The notes under the pieces were generated by a model that did no database searches, was not told the origin of the DNA, and was given only the letters and a program-made list of their open reading frames with translations. The translations under genes and the position numbers were made by a program. From SHZI01 sp038214295 (lineage in GTDB: Bacteria; Pseudomonadota; Gammaproteobacteria; Steroidobacterales; GCA-2729495), in the NCBI GenBank assembly GCA_038214295.1, contig JBBQSA010000011.1, forward strand, positions 1 through 64,000: a stretch of DNA of 64,000 nucleotides, written 5' to 3'. This document shows, one piece after another, positions 1-8,184 of the stretch (positions within the stretch are counted from its first letter, which is position 1; each line of letters starts with the position of its first letter).

Positions 1-1209
1 GTCCCGGTCCGCCTCGCCACCAGGCAGGGGCACGTCGGCCGTCGTGCAGGACCGGGCGCCGGTGTGCAGACGGGGCGCCACCTGGTCCAGGACCTCCTCC
101 GCCAGGTGCCGGTAGGTGGTGATCTTGCCGCCGATGATGGAGGTGAGGCCCCGGGCGCTGCGGCCGTGTTGCCGGATGAGATGCCGCCGCGTGATCGCCC
201 CGGTCTCCCGCAGGCCCTGGCGGGGCAGCGGACGAACGCCGCAGTAGGCGTACAGCACCGAGCCGCGGGTGAGGCCGCTGGTGGGGAACGTGTGGCGGGT
301 CTCGGTGAGGAGGTAGTCGATCTCCTCGTCCGTCGGCCGGAGTGTCGTCGGCTCGTCATCGCAACGCGTATCGGTGGTGCCGATGAGCACGAGCCCGTTC
401 CAGGGGATGATGAAGAATGGCCGGCCGTCCGAGCGCGCCTCGGCGTAACAGGCCGTGGCCGCGACGCCTGACCAGGGCGCGACGACGATGTGGGTGCCCT
501 TGGTGGGGCCGAGAAAGCGCGGCAAGGGCCGGCCCGCGGCGGCGAGGATCCGGTCCACCCAGGGTCCCGCCGCATTGATGATTGCCGGGGCGTGGCGCGT
601 AGAGCGCTCACCGGTGCGCGTGTTGCGCACCTCCACGCCGGTGACGTGATTGCGCTCGAGCAGCACTCTCTCGACGGCGGTGTGGGTCTCGATGCGGGCG
701 CCGGCGGCGGCAGCGCCCAGCGCGTTCTCCACCACGAGGCGCTCCACGTAGGTGACCTGCGCGTCGTAGTAGACGACGGCGCCGGTCAGCCCGTCCGCGA
801 GCAGGCCGGGCATCTCGGCCAGGGCCTCGGCGGCGGACAGCCGCCGGTGGCCCGGCACGGACCGGCCGATGGACAGGAGGTCGTACACATACAGGCCGAA
901 GTCCACCGTGTTCATGCCGCGGCGGGCGTCCTCGTACACGGGAATCATCAGTGGCAGGGGCCGGACCAGGTGCGGAGCGTTGCGCAGCAGGTTCTCCCGC
1001 TCCTGCAGGGACTCGTGCACCAGGCCGAGCTCACCGAACTCGAGATAGCGCAGGCCGCCGTGTATGAGCCGGGACGACCAGCGGGTGGTGCTGTTGCAGA
1101 GGTCACCCTGCTCGAGGAGGCAGGTGCGGAGGCCCCGGAGGGCCGCGTCCCGGGCGATGCCGGCACCGTTGATCCCGCCGCCGACGACGATCAGGTCAAA
1201 GGTAGTCAG
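1..1209 (-). CDS. glpD: Aerobic glycerol-3-phosphate dehydrogenase, 3' end outside window
   Basis: FAD-dependent, membrane-associated oxidation of sn-glycerol-3-phosphate to dihydroxyacetone phosphate, feeding the quinone pool. The visible N-terminal ~403 residues begin TTFDLIVVGGGINGAGIARD, the Rossmann FAD-binding signature, followed by STTRWSSRLIHGGLRYLE, typical of GlpD. Later blocks include NAAGPWVD and a GTTDT stretch before the left window edge; the C-terminal domain is missing. No ATG, GTG or TTG lies in frame near the conserved N-terminus. The best start is a CTG at 1209-1207 that overlaps the proA stop as CTGA, so translation is probably coupled to proA. Last visible gene of the ilvH-proB-proA-glpD unit. 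The family call is secure; the CTG start is an inference. Confidence 0.9.
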   Translation of the reverse strand, partial: MTTFDLIVVGGGINGAGIARDAALRGLRTCLLEQGDLCNSTTRWSSRLIHGGLRYLEFGELGLVHESLQERENLLRNAPHLVRPLPLMIPVYEDARRGMNTVDFGLYVYDLLSIGRSVPGHRRLSAAEALAEMPGLLADGLTGAVVYYDAQVTYVERLVVENALGAAAAGARIETHTAVERVLLERNHVTGVEVRNTRTGERSTRHAPAIINAAGPWVDRILAAAGRPLPRFLGPTKGTHIVVAPWSGVAATACYAEARSDGRPFFIIPWNGLVLIGTTDTRCDDEPTTLRPTDEEIDYLLTETRHTFPTSGLTRGSVLYAYCGVRPLPRQGLRETGAITRRHLIRQHGRSARGLTSIIGGKITTYRHLAEEVLDQVAPRLHTGARSCTTADVPLPGGEADRD

Positions 1210-2495
1210 GGACGGACCTGGCCGCTGCCGTGGACCACGTACTTGTAGCTGGTCAGCTGCTCGGCGCCGACCGGGCCGCGGGCGTGGATGCGACCCGTCG
1301 CGATGCCGATTTCCGCGCCCATGCCGAACTCGCCGCCGTCGGCAAACTGGGTAGACGCGTTGTGCAGCAGGATCGCGCTGTCGAGGTCGTGCAGGAAGCG
1401 CTCCACCGCCTGCGGGTCGCTGGCGATGATGGATTCGGTATGCCCGGAGCCGTAGGTGCCGATGTGCCGGATCGCCTCGTCCACGTCCGCAACCACGCGG
1501 CAGGCGAGGATCGCGTCCAGGTACTCGGTGCGCCAGTCGTCGTCGGTGGCCGGCTTCACCCGGGCATCGAGGCGGCACAGCTCGGCGTCGCCCCGCAGCT
1601 CGCAGCCCGCCGCGATGAGTGCGTCAGCGATCGGCCGCCAGTGGGTCGCCAGGCAATCCCGGTCGATGAGCAGTGTCTCGGCCGCGCCGCAGATGCCGGT
1701 GCGGCGCATCTTGGCGTTCAGCGTGATGTCCCGGGCCATCGCCACGTCGGCGGAGCGATGCACGTAGACGTGGCACAGGCCCTCCAGGTGGCCGATCACC
1801 GGCACGCGCGCGTCGGCCTGGACCCGGGCAATCAGGTTCTTGCCGCCCCGGGGCACGATGACGTCCACGTACTGCTGCATGCTGCCAAGCAGGTAGCCCA
1901 CAGCGTCGCGGCTCGCGGTGGGCACCATCTGGATGGCGGTCTCCGGCAGGCCACCGGCCTTGAGCCCCTCGACGAGCGCCGCATGGATCGCCGTGCTCGA
2001 GTGAAAACTCTCGGACCCGCCCCGCAGGATCACCGCGTTACCCGATTTCAGGCACAGGGCGCCCGCGTCCGCGGTCACGTTGGGCCGGCTCTCGTAAATG
2101 ATGCCGATCACCCCGAGCGGCACACGCACCCGCTGGATGCGCAGGCCGTTCGGCCGGGTCCAATCGGCGATGACGTCGCCGATCGGGTCCGGCAGCGCGG
2201 CCACATCCTCGATGCCCTTTGCCATGGCCTCGACGCGCTTCGGGTCGAGCAGCAGGCGGTCCAGCAGCGCGCCGGAGAGCTGGCGCGACCTGGCGCCTTC
2301 CATGTCGCGCGCGTTGGCAGCGAGGATGGCGTCCCCGTGGGCGCGGATGGCGGCGGCGGCGGCCTTGAGGGCCCGGGTCTTCTGCTCCGCGGTCACCCGG
2401 GCCAGCTGACCCGCTGCCTCCCGGGCCTGCCGGCCGAGGCGGGTCATGGTGGCGGCGAGTTCGTCGCCGGTGGCGCGTTGCGGGGTGGCGTTCAT
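1206..2495 (-). CDS. proA: Glutamate-5-semialdehyde dehydrogenase (gamma-glutamyl phosphate reductase)
   Basis: Second step of proline synthesis: NADPH-dependent reduction of gamma-glutamyl phosphate to glutamate-5-semialdehyde in the cytoplasm. 429 residues from the ATG at 2495, close to the usual ~417-420. Family blocks visible include GVIGIIYESRPNVTADAGAL, the ILRGGSE segment, IVPRGGKNLI and MRRTGICGAAE, which carries the catalytic cysteine. The frame stays open further upstream into proB, but the ATG at 2495 sits 2 nt after the proB stop and gives the expected N-terminus, so the extension is rejected. It lies directly after proB and overlaps glpD, so it should be co-transcribed and translationally coupled. 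Confidence 0.97.
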   Translation of the reverse strand: MNATPQRATGDELAATMTRLGRQAREAAGQLARVTAEQKTRALKAAAAAIRAHGDAILAANARDMEGARSRQLSGALLDRLLLDPKRVEAMAKGIEDVAALPDPIGDVIADWTRPNGLRIQRVRVPLGVIGIIYESRPNVTADAGALCLKSGNAVILRGGSESFHSSTAIHAALVEGLKAGGLPETAIQMVPTASRDAVGYLLGSMQQYVDVIVPRGGKNLIARVQADARVPVIGHLEGLCHVYVHRSADVAMARDITLNAKMRRTGICGAAETLLIDRDCLATHWRPIADALIAAGCELRGDAELCRLDARVKPATDDDWRTEYLDAILACRVVADVDEAIRHIGTYGSGHTESIIASDPQAVERFLHDLDSAILLHNASTQFADGGEFGMGAEIGIATGRIHARGPVGAEQLTSYKYVVHGSGQVRP

Positions 2496-2497
2496 GG

Positions 2498-3646
2498 TCA
2501 GGCGTCCAGCAGTGCCAGGTTGTCCCGGTGGATCAGCTCGTCGCGCCCACTGTACCCGAGGAGGGCCGGCAGCTCCTCGCTGCGCCGCCCCTGGATGCGC
2601 CGGGCCTCCTCGCTGGAATAGGCCACGAGACCCCGCCCCAGATCCCGCCCGGCCCGGCTGCGGATCGTCACCGCGTCGCCGGACTGGAAATCCCCGGCGA
2701 TGTCGACGATGCCCACCGGCAGCAGGCTCGAGCCGGCGCGGAGAGCCCGCTCGGCGCCCTCGTCCACCGTGACCACACCCCGCGGCACGAGGGTGCCCGC
2801 GATCCACTGCTTGCGGGCCTGGCGCGGCGTGCGCCCCGGCAGGAACCAGGTGCAGTTGGCGCCGTCCTCGATGGCCTGCAGCGGGTGCAGCCGCTTGCCG
2901 CTGGCGATGACGGTGGCGCAGCCCGCGTTCATGCAGATGCGGGCCGCGATCAGCTTGGTGACCATGCCGCCGGAGCCGAACTCGGTGGCGGAGGCGCCAG
3001 CCAGCGACTCGATCGCCGGCGTGATTTCCCGCACCTCGGGAATCAGGCGGGCGGCGGGATTCAGCGTGGGGTCCCCGTCGTAGAGGCCATCCACGTCGGA
3101 CAGCAGCACGAGGACGTCCGAGCTGGTCATCTCGGCCACGCGGGCGCCGAGCCGGTCGTTGTCCCCGTAGCGGATCTCCTGGGTGGCCACCGTGTCGTTC
3201 TCGTTGATCACGGGGATCGCCTCGAGGCGCAGCAGGGTCTCCAGGGTGTTACGCGCGTTCAGGTAGCGGCGGCGGTTCTCGGTGTCGTCCAGCGTGAGCA
3301 GGACCTGGGCAATACGGAGGCTGCGCGCCTCGAGGAGGTCCTGCCAGGCGTGGGCCAGCAGGATCTGGCCTGCCGCGGCGGCGGCCTGGGCCTCCTCCAG
3401 CCGCCGGTGGTCACGGGTCAGCCCGAGATAGGGACGGCCAAGAGCGATGGCCCCGGACGACACGACCAGCACCTGCTGGCCCCGCCGGCGCAGGCGCACG
3501 AGCTCGTCGGCGATGGACTCCAGCCAGGGGCGGTTGAGCTTGCCCGTGCCCGGGTCCACGAGCAGCGAGGAGCCGATCTTCAGGACCAGCCGGGCGGCAC
3601 CTTGCAATGCGGACCCCCGCGAGAGGGAGGCGGTCGGCTCGGACAT
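2498..3646 (-). CDS. proB: Glutamate 5-kinase
   Basis: First, normally proline-inhibited step of proline synthesis: ATP-dependent phosphorylation of glutamate. 382 residues. The amino-acid kinase domain shows LVLKIGSSLL near residue 20, VVSSGAIALG near residue 62, INENDTVA and FGSGGMVTKL. The C-terminal ~100 residues (from RGVVTVDEGA) match the PUA domain of long-form ProB. The gene starts 11 nt after ilvH ends and is followed 2 nt later by proA, the usual ProBA pair. No strong Shine-Dalgarno is seen before the ATG, so translation may depend on coupling to ilvH. Linkage of proBA to ilvH is the unusual feature. Confidence 0.97.
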   Translation of the reverse strand: MSEPTASLSRGSALQGAARLVLKIGSSLLVDPGTGKLNRPWLESIADELVRLRRRGQQVLVVSSGAIALGRPYLGLTRDHRRLEEAQAAAAAGQILLAHAWQDLLEARSLRIAQVLLTLDDTENRRRYLNARNTLETLLRLEAIPVINENDTVATQEIRYGDNDRLGARVAEMTSSDVLVLLSDVDGLYDGDPTLNPAARLIPEVREITPAIESLAGASATEFGSGGMVTKLIAARICMNAGCATVIASGKRLHPLQAIEDGANCTWFLPGRTPRQARKQWIAGTLVPRGVVTVDEGAERALRAGSSLLPVGIVDIAGDFQSGDAVTIRSRAGRDLGRGLVAYSSEEARRIQGRRSEELPALLGYSGRDELIHRDNLALLDA

Positions 3647-3657
3647 GGGCGTCCGGC

Positions 3658-4158
3658 TCAGGAAACGGCGGCGATCGCCGGCACGCCCCGGGCAACGGCC
3701 AGGGGACCACTGCGGACCACCGCGAGGATGTCGGCGTGGCCGGCCGTCCGGTTGATGAAGGTGTCGATCCGGGTGGCGGCCCCCGTCAATTCAAGGGTGT
3801 AGCTGGTTTCGGCGTCGTCCAGGACCCGGGCGCCCTCCTGCTTTGCCAGCTCGCGGATGCGCTCGAGGCCGTCGGCGTGGATGTGGAGCTTCAGCAGCAG
3901 CAGTTCCCGCTCGATATGGTCGCCGAGGGTGAGGTCCACGGTGTTGACCACATCCACCAGCTTTAAAAGCTGCTTGTTGATCTGGCCGATGATCTGGTCG
4001 GAGCCGATGGTCACCAGCGTGAGCCGGGACACCTGGGGGTCATCGGTCGGGGCGACGCTCAGGGACTCGATGTTGTAGCCCCGGGTGGCGAACAGGGACG
4101 CGACCCGCGCCAGGGCGCCGGCCTCGTTTTGCAGCAGGATGGAAATGATGTGGCGCAT
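3658..4158 (-). CDS. ilvH: Acetolactate synthase small (regulatory) subunit
   Basis: Regulatory subunit of acetohydroxyacid synthase; binds valine through an ACT domain and stimulates the catalytic subunit. 166 residues from the ATG at 4158, giving the classical start MRHIISILLQNEAGALARV; eight or nine extra upstream codons are open but do not fit the family. The N-terminal ACT domain contains the FATRGYNIESL stretch; the C-terminal part has REL, ALLxL-like and EVTG-like segments of the small-subunit fold. It heads the minus-strand unit ilvH-proB-proA-glpD. The catalytic partner ilvB is transcribed divergently from the other side of a 93-bp gap, instead of lying upstream in the same operon as is usual. 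Confidence 0.95.
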   Translation of the reverse strand: MRHIISILLQNEAGALARVASLFATRGYNIESLSVAPTDDPQVSRLTLVTIGSDQIIGQINKQLLKLVDVVNTVDLTLGDHIERELLLLKLHIHADGLERIRELAKQEGARVLDDAETSYTLELTGAATRIDTFINRTAGHADILAVVRSGPLAVARGVPAIAAVS

Positions 4159-4251
4159 GCGATCGGGAATACTCGCGCAGTTCAAACTCTATTGCAATGC
4201 GGGAGTAGTTCGTTGAAACTCGGGGAAAATCGCCTTGCAATTCTGGAAATC
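4159..4251. promoter_or_regulatory. Divergent ilvH / ilvB promoter region
   Basis: This 93-bp gap must hold promoters for both the ilvH-proBA-glpD unit and ilvB. It is noticeably AT-richer than its surroundings. It contains an ATTGCAAT palindrome at 4191-4198 and a related TTGCAAT at 4235-4241. These could be an operator pair for a shared regulator such as an Lrp-type protein, but this is a guess from symmetry alone. No attenuator-like leader peptide rich in branched-chain codons was seen. No -35/-10 pair stands out clearly enough to place a start. Confidence 0.45.
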
Positions 4252-6105
4252 ATGACACCCCGCGTTCAGACCGTCGAAACACCCCCCCACCCGCTCGCCG
4301 GCAAGCGCATGACGGGTGCAGAAATGATCGTGCAGGTCCTGGTCGACATGGGCGTGCAGACGATCTTCGGCTACAGCGGCGGGGCCATCCTGCCCACCTA
4401 CGACGCCGTGTTCCGCTACAACGACGAGCACCGGGACGAGGCCGGCAATACCCCGATACCGCTGATCGTCCCCGCCAACGAGCAGGGCGCGGGCTTCATG
4501 GCGGCAGGTTATGCCCGCGCGAGCGGCCGCGTTGGCGTCTGCATGGTCACCTCCGGCCCCGGAGCCACGAACACCGTGACACCGGTGCGCGATTCCATGG
4601 CGGACTCCGTGCCCATCGTCGTGATCTGCGGCCAGGTCCCCACGGGCGTGATCGGCACGGACGCGTTCCAGGAGGCACCGGTGTCCGCGATCATGGGCTC
4701 GGTGGCGAAACACGTGTTCCTCGTCACTGATCCGGACCGGCTCGAGGCGACGATCCGCACCGCCTTCGAGATCGCCGCGACGGGCCGCCCCGGCCCGGTC
4801 GTCATCGACATCCCGAAGGACGTGCAGAACTGGGTCGGTGAGTTCCAGGGCGTCGGCCTGCTGCCGATCGATGCGTACCGCAAGCGCGTGGACGCACTGG
4901 TGGCCAGCGAGATCTCGACCAGCGCCGCCAAGGCCTTCTTCGACATGCTGCGGGAGTCGCAGCGGCCCCTTATATATGCCGGCGGCGGCGTGGTGTGCGC
5001 GAACGCGTCCGACGCGCTGAGGCGCTTCGCCGCGCGCTTCCAGATACCGGTGACCACCACGCTGATGGGCATTGGCGCCTGCGACACGACCGAGGCGCTC
5101 TCGTTGCAGATGCTCGGCATGCATGGCACGCCCGCCGCCAATTACGCGGTGGAGGACTGCGACTTCCTGATTGCCGTCGGTTCGCGCTTCGATGACCGGG
5201 TGGCCGCGATCCCGGAGAAGTTCGCGCCCCGGGCAAAGAAGATCGCCCATTTCGACGTGGACCCCTGCGAGATCGGCAAAGTAAAGGCCGTGCAGTGGCA
5301 CAACGTGGGCGTGCTCGACAGGGACCTGCGCCAGCTCGTTACCTGGGCCGACCGCCACAAGATCCAGACCGACTTCAGCGAGTGGCACCGGGAGTTGGCC
5401 GAGCTGAAGCGCGTGTACGCGATGAATTACGACCGGGCCAGTCCGCTGATCCAGCCGAACTACGTGATCGAGGAGATCAACCGGCACACGAAGGGAGAGG
5501 CGATCATTACTACCGGCGTCGGCCAGCACCAGATGTGGTCGGCCCAGTATTTCGACTTCCGGGAGCCGCGGCTGTGGTTGACCTCCGGCAGCATGGGCAC
5601 GATGGGCTTCGGACTGCCGGCGGCGATCGGCGCGCAGTTCGCGCACCCGGAGAAACTGGTCATCGACGTGGACGGCGATGCCAGCATCCGCATGAACCTC
5701 GGCGAACTCGAAACGGTGACGACCTACCAGCTGCCCATCAAGGTGGTCGTGCTGAACAATTTCGGCGACGGCATGGTCAAGCAGTGGCAGAAGCTCTATT
5801 ACCAGGGGCGCCTGTCCGCGACCGACAAGTCGCTGTACCGGAAGGACTTCGTGCGGGCTGCCCAGGCGGATGGCTTCGAGTACGCCGTGCGGCTTGACCG
5901 GAAGGCCGACGTGCCGCGGGTCATCGAGGAGTTCATCCGCTTCAAGGGCCCCGCATTCCTTGAGGTGATCATCGACCCCGAGGCCTGCGTGTACCCGATG
6001 ATCGGTCCCGGCATGGCCTACGACCAGATGATCACCGGCGACTTCATGCCCAGCCGGAACCCAACCGGCGGCTCCGGCACCCCCGGCAACAACTCGATGT
6101 TCTGA
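4252..6105 (+). CDS. ilvB: Acetolactate synthase large (catalytic) subunit
   Basis: ThDP-dependent condensation of pyruvate to acetolactate (or with 2-oxobutyrate to acetohydroxybutyrate), first common step of valine, leucine and isoleucine synthesis. 617 residues. The ThDP-activating glutamate is E77 in PANEQGAGFMAAGYARA; SGPGATN follows; the FAD/middle domain runs from about 200 to 360; the C-terminal ThDP site has DVDGDASIRMNLGELET. The frame is open upstream into ilvH, but the ATG at 4252 has GGAA a few bases before it and gives a normal N-terminus. It is transcribed alone and its stop codon merges into a strong hairpin terminator. The regulatory subunit gene is divergent. Confidence 0.96.
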   Translation: MTPRVQTVETPPHPLAGKRMTGAEMIVQVLVDMGVQTIFGYSGGAILPTYDAVFRYNDEHRDEAGNTPIPLIVPANEQGAGFMAAGYARASGRVGVCMVTSGPGATNTVTPVRDSMADSVPIVVICGQVPTGVIGTDAFQEAPVSAIMGSVAKHVFLVTDPDRLEATIRTAFEIAATGRPGPVVIDIPKDVQNWVGEFQGVGLLPIDAYRKRVDALVASEISTSAAKAFFDMLRESQRPLIYAGGGVVCANASDALRRFAARFQIPVTTTLMGIGACDTTEALSLQMLGMHGTPAANYAVEDCDFLIAVGSRFDDRVAAIPEKFAPRAKKIAHFDVDPCEIGKVKAVQWHNVGVLDRDLRQLVTWADRHKIQTDFSEWHRELAELKRVYAMNYDRASPLIQPNYVIEEINRHTKGEAIITTGVGQHQMWSAQYFDFREPRLWLTSGSMGTMGFGLPAAIGAQFAHPEKLVIDVDGDASIRMNLGELETVTTYQLPIKVVVLNNFGDGMVKQWQKLYYQGRLSATDKSLYRKDFVRAAQADGFEYAVRLDRKADVPRVIEEFIRFKGPAFLEVIIDPEACVYPMIGPGMAYDQMITGDFMPSRNPTGGSGTPGNNSMF

Positions 6106-6132
6106 AAAAGGTACTGGAAAAGGTACCTTTTT
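6105..6132. terminator. Perfect bidirectional intrinsic terminator
   Basis: A 10-bp perfect inverted repeat, AAAAAGGTAC (6105-6114) and GTACCTTTTT (6123-6132), flanks an 8-nt loop. It has a run of T on the exit side in both directions, so it can end ilvB from the left and the outer-membrane barrel gene from the right. The stop codons of both convergent genes (TGA at 6103-6105 and TAA at 6133-6131) overlap its ends. Confidence 0.9.
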
Positions 6133-7405
6133 AGAGTTGCCAGCGGAGGGAGAGCTGGAGCTGGTTCTGCTGGCTTGTCCGGGGCAGGCCGTTAAGCACC
6201 CAGGCGCACTGGACGGTCTCACAGTGCTCCGTCGCGATAGCCAGGTACTCCGCCCCTACCCGGATATGTGCTGACCAGTCGTAGAGCCAGCTCACCGTCC
6301 AGGCGTGGCCGCGATCCCGGTTCGTGTACTTGTCGGGGTCATTGACGGGCTGGACGTCGAAATCGTCGTAGCGCGTACTGATCCGGTGCCGGCCGAAGGC
6401 GCGGGTGAGCAACAGGAAGCGGGCGTCGAAGCCCGAATCCCACACCCGCCAGGGACCGAGGTCCTCGCCCATCTGCGTCTTGCCGTCGATCCACTGGCCG
6501 ATGACGCCGAAGTCCCCCGGCAGGCTGAACTGCAGCCCCACATGGGTGAAGCTCGTATCCCATGCGTAGTCACCACCAGCCCGTGCTTCCGGATCCCCGT
6601 GGTTATCGTAACGGACGATCTTCAGCCGCAAGGACTCGCCCGCCCGCCACTCGGCGCCCGCGTAGAAGCCGGCGTTGTGGTCGATCTCGCGGAACGGACG
6701 GAAGCCGGCGGGATTCTGCGGCGATGGAATCCAGGGCTCGATCGCCGGCACCTGCGGTAGCGTCAGCGAACTCGTCAGGCCGGTCTGCCGGTCGCCAATG
6801 GACCAGCCCCGGGTATTCAGGAGTGCACCCGTGGGGTCGTTTCCGTAAAAGATGGCGCCCTCGACGGCGAATTCCTGCGCCCAGGGCAAGTCCGGCAGGG
6901 TGCGGCTCAGCCGCAGCTCGGCGCCCTTCGTCCGCAATTCCTCGCCGATCCAGGTGTTGATGGCCGAGGCCGACAGCGCGTAGGGAGTGGTCCAGCCGGC
7001 AGCGACGTTCTCCAGCGACAACTTCGGATAGAAAGCGCCGATCCGGCTGCGCAGCCGCCAGGCCGTGCGGGGAACTGGCCGCCATTCGACGTAGGCCTCG
7101 GTGAGATCCAGCAGCTTGTCCTTGCCGTCCTGCACGTTGGCCACCGCGTGGGCCACGACCGTCGAGGTCATCCGGCCGCGGTACTCCAGGAAGGCGCGGG
7201 AGAACTGCAGCGTCCCGTCACCCTCGTCGAAACGCAGCTTGCCCTGCCCTTCGTCGAGCCAGTTCGTGAACGGCGATGAAACCGCGATGGCGCTGATATC
7301 CACCGCGCCCTCGAAGACGTGCCGGTCATCGGCACGGGATACCGGAAGCACGCCAACGAGAACCAGCGCCAGCCCGGGAAGACCACGAGCCCTCCACCGT
7401 TTCAT
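6131..7405 (-). CDS. Predicted outer-membrane beta-barrel (porin-like) protein
   Basis: Probable outer-membrane barrel. 424 residues with an N-terminal signal peptide (hydrophobic stretch residues 8-20, cleavage near SRA-DD). The rest has alternating amphipathic strands rich in W, Y, R and D, and ends LQLSLRWQL with a hydrophobic C-terminal strand pattern typical of barrels. Repeated segments such as GFYAGAEWRAGESLRLK and IRVGAEYLAIATE support this. I do not recognise a named family; it looks like the phosphate-selective-porin/OprO-P-like or DcaP-like class. Its ATG shares one base with the stop of the upstream cupredoxin gene (TGATG), so the two are made together. The stop codon lies inside the shared terminator. 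Confidence 0.75.
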   Translation of the reverse strand: MKRWRARGLPGLALVLVGVLPVSRADDRHVFEGAVDISAIAVSSPFTNWLDEGQGKLRFDEGDGTLQFSRAFLEYRGRMTSTVVAHAVANVQDGKDKLLDLTEAYVEWRPVPRTAWRLRSRIGAFYPKLSLENVAAGWTTPYALSASAINTWIGEELRTKGAELRLSRTLPDLPWAQEFAVEGAIFYGNDPTGALLNTRGWSIGDRQTGLTSSLTLPQVPAIEPWIPSPQNPAGFRPFREIDHNAGFYAGAEWRAGESLRLKIVRYDNHGDPEARAGGDYAWDTSFTHVGLQFSLPGDFGVIGQWIDGKTQMGEDLGPWRVWDSGFDARFLLLTRAFGRHRISTRYDDFDVQPVNDPDKYTNRDRGHAWTVSWLYDWSAHIRVGAEYLAIATEHCETVQCAWVLNGLPRTSQQNQLQLSLRWQL

Positions 7406-8109
7406 CAGTAGTCGCCCCCGACGAGCGCGCCGCGCTGTCGCGGGGCGGGTCCACTGACCACGATGCCGAGCCGGAGCGCGAGGCTCGCGGGCGCCGAGGC
7501 GCCAACGTCGACCTGGCCCACCTCCGGGGGTGCCGCCCGATCGAGGCCCGGCGCCCAGGCACGCACCGCGTGCCGGCCGGCGGGTACGTCCGGGAGCGTC
7601 AGGCGACCATCCGCACCGGTGACCCCGGAGCGGGTCGAGTCGACGACCACGATGTAGCCCAGCATCGAGTCATGGATGTTGCAGCCGAGGACCACCACTC
7701 CGGGGCTCGCGAAGCGCTGGGAGAGCCGTGCGTCGCCCTTGTACAGCGGCAGGGCGAAGGCATTGGGCCGGGAGAACGAGTACACGTGATGGCTGGTACG
7801 GTCGCTGTTGGTGAACTGCACCACGCTACCGACCGGGGCGACGGCAATTGCCGGCATGAAGGCTTCGTTGCGCTGGTCGATGACCACGTCACTTGCCGGC
7901 ACAGGCGTGTGCACGTCGGGAAAATAGAGCACCACGCCAGCGGCCGGCCGGGCATCGGCTCCGGTCACGACGAAGGTCACCGACTGGCCCGCAAAGGCAG
8001 CCACGGACCCTGCCAGCGCAGACAGTCCCGCGAGCAGTATTGATTTGAAAGCCCCGCGCACCACGTCCGCCCCGGACCTGAGCCCGATCCCGTGTAGGCT
8101 AGGGAACAT
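7405..8109 (-). CDS. Exported cupredoxin-like protein (methylamine-utilisation MauL-like annotation)
   Basis: Predicted periplasmic copper-binding protein. 234 residues with a signal segment at about residues 20-40 (ILLAGLSALAGSVAAFA). The cupredoxin fold runs from about 42 to 158 with putative type-1 copper ligands: His107/108 in SDRTSHHVYSF and Cys143, His146, Met149 in LGCNIHDSML. The C-terminal part (about 162-215) looks like a carboxypeptidase-regulatory-like beta-sandwich (VTGADGRLTLPDVPAGRHAV). Such proteins are often labelled methylamine utilisation protein, but no methylamine dehydrogenase genes occur here, so that label is not a function. It is paired with the barrel protein downstream by a TGATG overlap. 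Start at 8109 chosen because longer open sequence upstream has no signal peptide; later starts remain possible. Confidence 0.8.
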   Translation of the reverse strand: MFPSLHGIGLRSGADVVRGAFKSILLAGLSALAGSVAAFAGQSVTFVVTGADARPAAGVVLYFPDVHTPVPASDVVIDQRNEAFMPAIAVAPVGSVVQFTNSDRTSHHVYSFSRPNAFALPLYKGDARLSQRFASPGVVVLGCNIHDSMLGYIVVVDSTRSGVTGADGRLTLPDVPAGRHAVRAWAPGLDRAAPPEVGQVDVGASAPASLALRLGIVVSGPAPRQRGALVGGDY

Positions 8110-8184
8110 AGTGCCGGCGAGACCGGGGGTCTGTGACCAAGTGCCCGAACAGTCGATAAAGCAGGTGCCTGCTATGCCCCGACC
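8110..8184. promoter_or_regulatory. Divergent control region with 14-bp palindrome
   Basis: The 75-bp gap separates the divergent cupredoxin and ATP-grasp/M32 genes. It carries the symmetric sequence AGCAGGTGCCTGCT at 8160-8173, just upstream of the ATG at 8185. The symmetry could be an operator for a dimeric regulator or a small hairpin in the leader; neither is shown. No convincing -35/-10 pair was identified. Confidence 0.3.

Noticed and set aside
1230..2621. 463-codon plus-strand frame across proA
   Set aside because: Antisense of proA and proB; no motif and typical shadow composition.
3602..4202. Direct repeat TTGCAATGCGG at 3602 and 4192
   Set aside because: Eleven bases, one copy inside proB coding sequence; expected by chance at this scale and without further symmetry.
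4189..6222. 677-codon open frame on the minus strand opposite ilvB
   Set aside because: It lies antisense to a clear acetolactate synthase; its composition (His, Arg, Gly, Asp-rich) is that of a GC-rich shadow frame with no recognisable domain.
7405..8109. Methylamine metabolism operon
   Set aside because: Only the cupredoxin resembles proteins with that label; no mauA/mauB or amine dehydrogenase genes are present.
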